From Chloroflexota bacterium (lineage in GTDB: Bacteria > Chloroflexota > Dehalococcoidia > GIF9 > AB-539-J10): 7,958 bases of DNA. Position numbers and translations under genes: made by a program. Where the stretch lies: positions 1 through 7,958 of the forward strand of contig JADFUZ010000041.1 in NCBI GenBank assembly GCA_015222295.1, given 5' to 3'. Below the pieces are notes generated by a model that worked only from the letters and a program-made list of their open reading frames with translations, had not been told where the DNA came from and made no database searches. Of this stretch, positions 1-5,354 are shown piece by piece; position 1 is the first letter of the stretch; each line of letters begins with the position of its first letter.

Positions 1-344
1 GTGGCGACCCTAAACCGCTCAGAGAAGTCGAAATCGCCCGGCTTTTTCGTTGTGTTTATGACGACCACGCTCTCCCGGTCCATTCCGGCTGTGACGTCGG
101 TTGAATCGATCATATGTGGATCCAGTACTACCACGATATCTGGGTGGTAGATCTGGCTTCTCAGGTGTATCTCGCCGTCGGAGATGCGGGCGAACGCTTT
201 GACTGGTGCACCTCTGCGTTCGCCACCAAAGAAGGGAAACGACTGGACCCCCTTGTGGCCATCCTTGAGTGCGGCACTCGCGAGCAAGTTTGCCGCGGTA
301 ACGGCACCCTGTCCTCCTCTCCCATGGAACCGGATTTCCAACAT
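1..344 (-). CDS. porG: 2-oxoacid:ferredoxin oxidoreductase gamma subunit, PorG-like (5' part; runs off the left edge)
   Basis: Partial gene: the first 114 codons are present and the 3' end lies beyond base 1. The product would be the gamma subunit of a pyruvate (or other 2-oxoacid) ferredoxin oxidoreductase, a cytoplasmic thiamine-diphosphate/Fe-S enzyme that oxidatively decarboxylates a 2-oxoacid to acyl-CoA and reduces ferredoxin. Visible family signatures are HGRGGQGAV at residues 7-15 and FPFFGGERRGAPV at 36-48, followed by an ARISDGEIHLRSQIY stretch typical of PorG. The ATG at 344-342 has an AAGGAGGG ribosome site at 360-353, and the protein begins MLEIRFHGRGGQG, exactly where the family normally starts. 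It lies 78 bp after the dehydrogenase stop codon and is probably co-transcribed; the remaining subunits should follow outside the window. The exact 2-oxoacid (pyruvate, 2-oxoisovalerate, 2-oxoglutarate) cannot be decided from this fragment. Confidence 0.9.
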   Translation of the reverse strand, partial: MLEIRFHGRGGQGAVTAANLLASAALKDGHKGVQSFPFFGGERRGAPVKAFARISDGEIHLRSQIYHPDIVVVLDPHMIDSTDVTAGMDRESVVVINTTKKPGDFDFSERFRVA

Positions 345-345
345 T

Positions 346-363
346 CTAGTTTCCCTCCTTCAT
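346..363 (-). other. Five-codon mini-ORF directly ahead of porG
   Basis: On the minus strand an ATG at 363-361 opens a five-codon frame (MKEGN, then TAG at 348-346). It ends one base before the porG ATG at 344. It has its own purine-rich ribosome site (GGAGGAGGAAG, just upstream around 370-380), and the mini-ORF itself contains the porG ribosome site. This arrangement would let ribosomes translate the mini-ORF and restart at porG, or compete for the porG site. It could equally be a chance ATG between two ribosome-site-like sequences. The frame differs from porG, so it is not an alternative porG start. Confidence 0.3.
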
Positions 364-397
364 TCTGATCTTCCTCCTCCTACTTTGAAGCAAACGC

Positions 398-412
398 CCT
401 GGACCGGCCAGG
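398..412 (-). other. Small inverted repeat between the dehydrogenase and porG genes
   Basis: The sequence CCTGG-ACCGG-CCAGG forms a perfect 5-bp stem with a 5-base loop, 10 bp past the dehydrogenase stop codon. No T-run follows on the minus strand, so it is not a rho-independent terminator. At most it is a weak processing or pausing structure. Confidence 0.25.
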
Positions 413-422
413 TCTGAAACGC

Positions 423-1298
423 CTATGCATTGCCGTAATCGTAGAATCCCTTGCCGGTCTTGCGTCCTAGCTGACCGGCTGCGACCATCTTCTGCAGCAG
501 TATCGGGGCGGCCAATTTCGGATCCTTGTAGTCTCGGTACATGGCCTCGGCAATATTGTAGATGACATCCAGGCCGATCAAGTCGGACAGCGTCAAGGGA
601 CCCATAGGGTGATTGAAGGACAGTGTCACACACGCATCGATGTCTTCCTTACTAGCAAACCCCGACTCCAATAGCTTCATGGAGTCAAGCAAGAAGGGCA
701 TGAGCAAGCGCGTGCTGAGAAAGCCCGGGGCGTCCTTCGCCACCCAGCTTGCCTTGCCCAGCGATTGTGCGAATGCGGCCGCCTGGTCTAGCGTCTCCTG
801 GCTGGTGAGGATGGTTTTCACCAGTTCTACCCCCTTCATCAGAGGGACCGGGTTCATGAAATGTACGCCGCAGACGCGGTCCGGCCTTTGAGTAGCCATG
901 GCCATGTCCAGGATGGAAAGAGAAGAGCTGTTGCTAGCCAGGATGGCATCCCTGGAACAGACCTTGTCCAGCGAGGCAAAGATCTCCTTCTTGAGTTTCA
1001 GGTCCTCGTATGCCGCCTCGATCACCAGGTCGGCAGCCTCCATATCCTGTAGTCTTGTGCTCTTGCTGATTCGCCCCAGGATTTCATTCTTTCTGTCAGG
1101 GATGATTTTCTCTTTGGACACCAGGCGGTCGAGGTTGCTTGTGACTGCATTGTAGCCCCGGTCCACAAACTCCTCGCTCACATCATTCAGAAGGACACCG
1201 TAGCCACCCGCATCAGCACAGACCTGGGCAATGCCACTTCCCATGGTGCCGGCACCCACGATACCAACTGTCTTGATTGCTGTCGTCTGTCCCTTCAT
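423..1298 (-). CDS. 3-hydroxyacyl-CoA dehydrogenase (3-hydroxybutyryl-CoA dehydrogenase type)
   Basis: A 291-residue, single-function NAD(P)-dependent dehydrogenase that should interconvert (S)-3-hydroxyacyl-CoA and 3-oxoacyl-CoA in the cytoplasm (beta-oxidation, butyrate or PHB-type metabolism). The N-terminal Rossmann fold carries VGIVGAGTMGSGIA (11-23), with acidic Asp39 at the end of the second strand, which favours NAD. Family catalytic positions are visible: Ser125 in SNSSS, His146 in GVHFMNP and Glu158 in GVELV. The C-terminal domain has FNHPMGPLTLSDLIGLD (228-244) and ends with GRKTGKGFYDY (278-288), both standard. One deviation is that the usual Asn in the GF..NRLL motif is Thr196 (GFLSTRLL). 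The length is typical of the Hbd/PaaH group. The ATG at 1298 follows a GAGGAGG site at 5 bases' spacing. It sits between a phosphotriesterase homologue and porG. Hbd and PaaH cannot be distinguished here, so no symbol is given. Confidence 0.93.
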   Translation of the reverse strand: MKGQTTAIKTVGIVGAGTMGSGIAQVCADAGGYGVLLNDVSEEFVDRGYNAVTSNLDRLVSKEKIIPDRKNEILGRISKSTRLQDMEAADLVIEAAYEDLKLKKEIFASLDKVCSRDAILASNSSSLSILDMAMATQRPDRVCGVHFMNPVPLMKGVELVKTILTSQETLDQAAAFAQSLGKASWVAKDAPGFLSTRLLMPFLLDSMKLLESGFASKEDIDACVTLSFNHPMGPLTLSDLIGLDVIYNIAEAMYRDYKDPKLAAPILLQKMVAAGQLGRKTGKGFYDYGNA

Positions 1299-1315
1299 TA
1301 GCTCCTCCTCTCGCA

Positions 1316-1329
1316 GCCAGTTGCCAGTT
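1316..1329. repeat. Tandem 7-bp repeat (2 copies)
   Basis: GCCAGTT occurs twice in direct succession (1316-1322 and 1323-1329), just ahead of the dehydrogenase ribosome site. Two copies are few and may be chance. No function is evident. Confidence 0.3.
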
Positions 1330-1363
1330 TCAAAGGTTGTTGTAGATGACCCAGTCCTCGCCC

Positions 1364-1392
1364 ACTATATACCGCAAATCCTCAGCTCTCAC
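1364..1392 (-). promoter_or_regulatory. Weak sigma70-like promoter candidate for the dehydrogenase gene
   Basis: Read on the minus strand, GTGAGA (1392-1387), a 17-base spacer and TATAGT (1369-1364) match the consensus at 4/6 and 5/6 positions. Transcription would start near 1357 and give a leader of about 59 bases before the dehydrogenase ATG. It lies in the 262-bp gap after the phosphotriesterase homologue, which is long enough for an independent promoter. The -35 match is poor. Confidence 0.3.
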
Positions 1393-1499
1393 GAGAACAG
1401 CCCCCGATCAAGATTCCCGTGTGGCCATGCGCGTGCGAGTCCTGGCTTGTGGGTGGGTCTGTAACGACTTGCGGCCTCGGCGCATACTCCCGGGGTAGG

Positions 1500-1522
1500 A
1501 GCCTCCTGCCTGAGCAGGGGCT
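1500..1522 (-). other. Stem-loop after the second phosphotriesterase-family gene
   Basis: AGCC(T)CCTGC, a CTGA loop and GCAGGGGCT form a 9-bp GC-rich stem with one bulged base, 38 bp beyond the stop codon at 1561. On the minus strand the hairpin is followed by CCTACCCC and not by a U-run. It is therefore not a classical intrinsic terminator, though it could stabilise the 3' end or cause pausing. The rest of the 1299-1560 gap shows no gene-like reading frame. Confidence 0.35.
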
Positions 1523-1560
1523 TGTCTGATGCCAGAATGTCGGGTTCGGTTTCCACCCTT

Positions 1561-2616
1561 CTAGACAAAAGCAAACGCCCGCCTGGGGTTATCCACCATG
1601 ATGGTATGTATTTGCTCCTCCGTCATGCCCTTGGCGCGCATCACCGGTAGAGTATTGTGCATGATGTGGGCATATCCCCAGCCCCCGTAGGTACGACGCT
1701 GTGTCTTGTTCCATATGTCCTGGGATATGAGGATCTGGTTCAGGTAGCCTTTGTCGATGAGTTCCATAATCTCATTGATCCTGTGCGCGTCGTTGGGCAG
1801 GTCTATGAGCCTGACGTGTGTCGGGTAATAGCCTTCTCTCCCGAACAGGTCGTACTCAAGATAGCACCCTGTCTTTGCCAGCTTGATACGATTCTCCGGC
1901 TCGCGGACAGCACGATCGATATGGTCGATAGTAGTGCGACTGAGATCGGCGCCGGCCTTGTCCAGTATCTGGATAATCTCCATGGCCGCGTCCTCTGCCT
2001 GTCCCGGATGGACGTTCAAATGCGCTCCCGTCAATTGCTGGGCGCGGGCAGATGCGCGGAGGGACTTCCGTTCATTATCCGTCATGGGCCAGGAGCAGCC
2101 GATTTCCCCGACAACGCCGGCGCGTATCCCGGTGTTGCCGACACCTACCATGATGTCGCGCACGATCTCATCGGTAATCTCCTCTTCCGTCTTGGTATCC
2201 ATCTCCGGGCCGTGGGATGCCGCCAGGTAATAGCCTGAGCCCATTATGATCTTGAGACCGGTCGCGCGCGAGATGCGTGCCAGCGCCGCGGCGTCGCGCC
2301 CCAGGCCGATGTTGCTCATCTCAACAATTGAGGCCCCGCCCGCCAGCTTGAATTGCATCGCTTCCTTTATGGCCTCTTGCTCGTCGAGCAACAGCATGTC
2401 ATCCCTGTTCTGAAACAGGTTGTAACGAAGCCACCACAGGATGTCCACTGTAACGGGTTGATGCACTATTGCTTTGGTGGTAGCCTCGCCGGGTTCGTTG
2501 AACCAGCACGATCCGTCGCTGACAAGGTGCTCGTGGGGGAGAGTGATTCCCAGGGCCTCGGGATCAATCAATCCAAGGACGGTTTGAATTCTTCCAGCAA
2601 GCTCTGATCTATCCAT
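1561..2616 (-). CDS. Phosphotriesterase-family metal-dependent hydrolase (copy 1)
   Basis: A 351-residue TIM-barrel amidohydrolase-superfamily protein of the phosphotriesterase/PHP/PTE-like-lactonase group. The full binuclear metal set is visible: His28 and His30 in LPHEHL, a bridging Glu171 in GEIG, His203 in NVHPG, His232 in DHID and Asp300 in ISQD. The bridge is glutamate and not the carboxylated lysine of true phosphotriesterase, as also seen in E. coli PHP. The C-terminus has YGGWGYAHI (310-318) and VDNPRRAF (341-348), usual for phosphotriesterase-related proteins. The family includes lactonases and promiscuous organophosphate hydrolases, so the natural substrate is unknown; lactone or ester hydrolysis is inference. 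The ATG at 2616 has AGGAGGT at 2629-2623 with 6-base spacing. It follows a paralogue about 58% identical by hand alignment and has its own promoter candidate. It has no signal peptide, so it should be cytoplasmic. Confidence 0.92.
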   Translation of the reverse strand: MDRSELAGRIQTVLGLIDPEALGITLPHEHLVSDGSCWFNEPGEATTKAIVHQPVTVDILWWLRYNLFQNRDDMLLLDEQEAIKEAMQFKLAGGASIVEMSNIGLGRDAAALARISRATGLKIIMGSGYYLAASHGPEMDTKTEEEITDEIVRDIMVGVGNTGIRAGVVGEIGCSWPMTDNERKSLRASARAQQLTGAHLNVHPGQAEDAAMEIIQILDKAGADLSRTTIDHIDRAVREPENRIKLAKTGCYLEYDLFGREGYYPTHVRLIDLPNDAHRINEIMELIDKGYLNQILISQDIWNKTQRRTYGGWGYAHIMHNTLPVMRAKGMTEEQIHTIMVDNPRRAFAFV

Positions 2617-2660
2617 GAGCTGACCTCCTGGGAGTTTGAATTGGTTCCGGATCCAGCGCT

Positions 2661-2689
2661 ATTCTACTACCCTTTTCGGGTAAGCTCAA
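2661..2689 (-). promoter_or_regulatory. Sigma70-like promoter for the copy 1 phosphotriesterase-family gene
   Basis: On the minus strand, TTGAGC (2689-2684), an exact 17-base spacer and TAGAAT (2666-2661) match the consensus at 4/6 and 5/6. The predicted start is near 2654, giving a leader of about 38 bases that includes the AGGAGGT ribosome site. The 197-bp gap between the two paralogues supports separate expression of the second copy. Confidence 0.55.
2668..2682. promoter_or_regulatory. Operator-like inverted repeat inside the promoter spacer
   Basis: TACCC-TTTTC-GGGTA is a perfect 5-bp inverted repeat with a 5-base centre. It lies entirely between the -35 and -10 elements of the promoter for the copy 1 hydrolase gene. 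A protein bound here would block or remodel RNA polymerase binding. The regulator is unknown and no regulator gene is present in the window. A short repeat of this size can occur by chance, but its placement is suggestive. Confidence 0.4.
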
Positions 2690-2734
2690 CCGTTGCAGTC
2701 GGGCAACAGGTACTATCTGACATAACATGCTGCC

Positions 2735-2750
2735 AGGAAGAGAGGAAGAG
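2735..2750. repeat. Tandem 8-bp repeat (2 copies)
   Basis: AGGAAGAG occurs twice back to back (2735-2742 and 2743-2750) in the gap between the two phosphotriesterase-family genes. No function can be assigned; it may be simple-sequence drift. Confidence 0.3.
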
Positions 2751-2755
2751 TCAGG

Positions 2756-2769
2756 TCTTGCGGGCAAGA
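2756..2769 (-). other. Short inverted repeat downstream of the copy 2 hydrolase gene
   Basis: TCTTGC-GG-GCAAGA is a perfect 6-bp inverted repeat, 44 bp after the stop codon at 2814. Realistic pairing is 5 bp with a 4-base loop. It is followed on the minus strand by a pyrimidine-rich stretch (CCTGACTCTTCCTC) without a clean U-run, so it is a poor terminator candidate. Alternatively it may be a protein site upstream of the promoter at 2661-2689. Confidence 0.25.
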
Positions 2770-2813
2770 GCGCCACAATTGGCTGCTAGACTACCAGAGA
2801 TTTCCAGACTGGC

Positions 2814-3878
2814 TCAGGCGAAGGTCAACAAGCGTCGGGGGTTCTCAACCATAATCGTGTGTATTTGCTCGGGAGTCATGCCTCGCTTGAGCATCATAGG
2901 TACCGAGTAGTTCGAGATGTGGGAGTAGCCCCATCCACCGTAGCGGACGCGTCTCGATTTGATGCACATGTCGTGGGAAATGAGGAGCTGGTTGAGGTAT
3001 CCTTCGTCAATAAGCTGAAGGATCTCGTAGATACGTTGTGTATCGTTCGGTAAGTCCAGGAAGTCGTCGGCTGTCCAGTAGGATGGGAAATGGCCTTCCC
3101 ATCCCCAGAGGTCATATTCGAGGTAGCAACCTGTCCTTGCCAGTCTGCAGCGTTCTCCGTGGTCGCGGATACGAGCGTCGATATGGCTGATGACGACGCG
3201 GCCGAGGTCCGCACCCGCATCACGCAGGATTTCGATAATCTCAAAAGGGGCTTCCCTGTTACGTCCCGGGTGCATGTTTATCGATGCTCCGGTACGCTGC
3301 TGGGCGTGGGCGGCAGCACGGATGACTTTTCGTTCATCGTTGTGCAGGGGCCACGAACAGCCAATTTCGCCGATGATTCCGGCGCGGATTCCACTATCGC
3401 CAACCCCGATAGTGATATCCCGTACGATTTCACCGGTGATCTCTTCCTCCGTCATGGAAGACATCTCTGGCTTGAGGGATGGCCTTACGTAATACCCCGC
3501 CCCCATGATGATATTCAATCCGGTGCTTCGCGATATACGTGCCAGTGCCCTGGGGTCACGGCCGATGCCGGTAATCGTGAGGTCCACGATTGTACTGCCA
3601 CTGGCTTTCTTGAAAAGCATAGCTTCATCGATGGCTTCCTGCTCGTCAAGTAGCTGCACGTTGTCCAGGTTCTCATACGGATGGTAGCGAAGCCAGCTGA
3701 GGTTTTCCCAGCTGACAGGCATATGCGCCAGACCTCTATCGGTGGCGGCGCTTGGCTCGGTGAAGATGGCTTCTCCATCGAACACCAGGTGCTCGTGGGG
3801 GAGTGTCACTCCCAGGTCCCTACCTTCAATTGCCCCCAATACAGTCTGGGCTTTTCCGGTAAGTTGTCTTGTGTCCAT
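2814..3878 (-). CDS. Phosphotriesterase-family metal-dependent hydrolase (copy 2)
   Basis: A 354-residue paralogue of the next gene on the same strand. By hand alignment about 205 of 351 positions are identical, with a single 3-residue insertion. The metal ligands are conserved: His28 and His30 (LPHEHL), bridging Glu171 (GEIG), His203 (NMHPG), His232 (SHID) and Asp303 (ISHD). The insertion falls near residues 267-272 (SYWTADDFLDLPND against THVRLIDLPND). That is the stretch between the CYLEYDL strand and the final Asp ligand, where loops of this barrel usually contact substrate, so the two copies may differ in specificity. Family members hydrolyse lactones, esters or phosphotriesters; the true substrate is unknown. 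The ATG at 3878 is preceded by AAAGGAGG (3896-3889). It lies 78 bp after the glycerate kinase stop and is probably in the same transcript. No signal peptide or membrane segment is seen. Confidence 0.92.
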   Translation of the reverse strand: MDTRQLTGKAQTVLGAIEGRDLGVTLPHEHLVFDGEAIFTEPSAATDRGLAHMPVSWENLSWLRYHPYENLDNVQLLDEQEAIDEAMLFKKASGSTIVDLTITGIGRDPRALARISRSTGLNIIMGAGYYVRPSLKPEMSSMTEEEITGEIVRDITIGVGDSGIRAGIIGEIGCSWPLHNDERKVIRAAAHAQQRTGASINMHPGRNREAPFEIIEILRDAGADLGRVVISHIDARIRDHGERCRLARTGCYLEYDLWGWEGHFPSYWTADDFLDLPNDTQRIYEILQLIDEGYLNQLLISHDMCIKSRRVRYGGWGYSHISNYSVPMMLKRGMTPEQIHTIMVENPRRLLTFA

Positions 3879-3933
3879 GGACTTTGAGCCTCCTTTCAGC
3901 CACGCCCTTTACTTGAAGTGCGCACTGCCTCTT

Positions 3934-3956
3934 GTTGTGCGGTACATCGCAGCAAC
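3934..3956 (-). other. Hairpin at the end of the glycerate kinase gene
   Basis: GTTGTGCG, a six-base loop and CGCAGCAAC pair as an 8-bp stem with one bulge. The hairpin begins immediately after the glycerate kinase stop codon at 3957. There is no downstream U-run. It may modulate expression between the two genes or stabilise the upstream message. Confidence 0.25.
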
Positions 3957-5303
3957 TCAAGCTACGAGCAGCACCTTAAGGTCGTTGACATTAGTGCCGG
4001 TGTGTCCGGTTATTATCGCATCGCCCAGTTCTCGGAGAACGGCAGACGAATCATGACGTGACAGAGATGCAGGGATGTCAAGCTGTTTGGCGTTGGCCCG
4101 CTCCGCGGTAAACGCGTCGACAATTCCTCCGGCGATGTCCGTGGGCCCGTCTGTGCCGTCCGTGTCGATTCCGGCAATGACAGCCCTTTCGTTGACGAGC
4201 TGTAGTGCGGCGGTGAGAGCAAATTCCTGGTTTGGCCCTCCTTCTCCGCAGGGGCCGTGGATAGTGACGGTAGTCTCTCCGCCGGCAATGACGGCACAGG
4301 GGGGGCTCAGCGGTCTGCCGGAATCCTGTATCTCCGCAGAAAGCCGCGCAAAGGCGGCGCCGGCTTCGCTGCTCTCACCTTCAAGGGTCAGGCTGAGTAT
4401 CATCGGGGTGAAGCCAAGTTCCCGGGCCCTGTTGCTGGCGGCTTCGCATACAGCTCCGCTTTTGACAAGGATGAAAGTGTGGGACGGCATACTGCCGAAG
4501 TCCTTGGGGTTTTCCATTTGGGGTGTGGCCTTCTGGAGGTAGTCCAGGGCCGGCGCGGGGACTTCATCCAGCAAATCGTATTTTTCCAGCACCTGAATAG
4601 CGTCGGCAAAGGTGGAAGTGTCCGGCACGGTCGGACCGGTTATGTAGTCGAGGGGGTCGTCGGTGACGTCGGAGACGGTCAGGTTGATGAGTTCTGCCGG
4701 AAAGACAGACAGAGCTAGCCTGCCTCCCTTGATATCGGAAAGGTGCTTCCTCACTGCGTTGATCTCTCTGATTGTGGCGCCGCAATGCAGGAGTAGTCTG
4801 TGTACGTCTCTTTTCTGTTCCAGAGTGATGCCCGCAACGGGCAGGGGCGCCAGAGCCGAGCTTCCCCCCGTAATGGCGCAAAGGACCATGTCTCCTTCCT
4901 GTGCCTTCTCGGCTATGGCCTTCACTTCCCTGGCTGCCTCGAATCCGCGCCTATCAGGTAGAGGATGCGAAGCCTCTCTTATCCTGACCCTTTCCAGGTG
5001 GTGCTTCTGGCCTTCTTTCAGAATGATGAGGCCTTCAGTGATCCTGTCTCCCAGTATCTCCTCCAGAGCCCGGGCTATAGGAAAGGTCGCCTTGCCCATC
5101 CCCAGCAGGTACAGGTTTCTCCTCTGGGACAGATTGAATGTCAGATCGCCGATGGTCAGCGTGTCCCGATCCAGGTGGACAAGTTCCCTGGTAGCGCGGT
5201 AGGGGTCAACTGCCTCAAGTGCGTGCTCGATGATGTCGACAACAGCCGCTCTTCCTCTGCTGAAGCCGTGTGAACCCAGTTCGTCCTTATTCTGTATGTA
5301 CAT
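3957..5303 (-). CDS. Glycerate 2-kinase, MOFRL/DUF4147 family
   Basis: A 448-residue protein, full length for the GckA/GarK2-type (MOFRL) glycerate kinases, which phosphorylate D-glycerate with ATP to 2-phosphoglycerate in the cytoplasm. Motifs in order are GMGKAT (68-73), SHPLPD (112-117), ITGGSSAL (144-151), NAVRKHLSDIKGGRLA (182-197) and SDVTDDPLDYITGPTVPD (211-228). The C-terminal MOFRL domain has GGETTVT (341-347), GPNQEFAL (356-363), GIDTDGTDGPTD (378-389) and TGHTGTNVNDL (432-442). Older annotations call this family hydroxypyruvate reductase (TtuD), but the motifs are those of the kinase. It begins 51 bp after the enolase gene, whose usual substrate is its product, so the pair is functionally coherent. 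No Shine-Dalgarno sequence precedes the ATG at 5303. An alternative is CTG at codon 9 with AAGGA before it, so the exact start is uncertain. Confidence 0.92.
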   Translation of the reverse strand: MYIQNKDELGSHGFSRGRAAVVDIIEHALEAVDPYRATRELVHLDRDTLTIGDLTFNLSQRRNLYLLGMGKATFPIARALEEILGDRITEGLIILKEGQKHHLERVRIREASHPLPDRRGFEAAREVKAIAEKAQEGDMVLCAITGGSSALAPLPVAGITLEQKRDVHRLLLHCGATIREINAVRKHLSDIKGGRLALSVFPAELINLTVSDVTDDPLDYITGPTVPDTSTFADAIQVLEKYDLLDEVPAPALDYLQKATPQMENPKDFGSMPSHTFILVKSGAVCEAASNRARELGFTPMILSLTLEGESSEAGAAFARLSAEIQDSGRPLSPPCAVIAGGETTVTIHGPCGEGGPNQEFALTAALQLVNERAVIAGIDTDGTDGPTDIAGGIVDAFTAERANAKQLDIPASLSRHDSSAVLRELGDAIITGHTGTNVNDLKVLLVA

Positions 5304-5354
5304 TGTCGATGCGTTAGCTTGGGTGTTCGTTAGTGGGAGAGGGGCGACTCCGTG

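Noticed and set aside
1299..1560. Possible rho-independent terminator or small gene in the gap before the dehydrogenase
   Set aside because: The stem-loop at 1500-1522 lacks a U-run on either strand, and the one frame crossing the gap (1389-1574, minus) has no recognisable features and no good ribosome site.
1657..2238. 193-codon plus-strand open frame
   Set aside because: It is antisense to the copy 1 phosphotriesterase-family gene, with no family motifs or supporting ribosome site. A similar plus-strand frame at 3090-3653 over copy 2 is rejected for the same reason.
4075..4718. Plus-strand open frames opposite the glycerate kinase gene
   Set aside because: They overlap the well-supported kinase on the other strand and show low-complexity Ser/Ala-rich translations typical of antisense frames in GC-rich genes.
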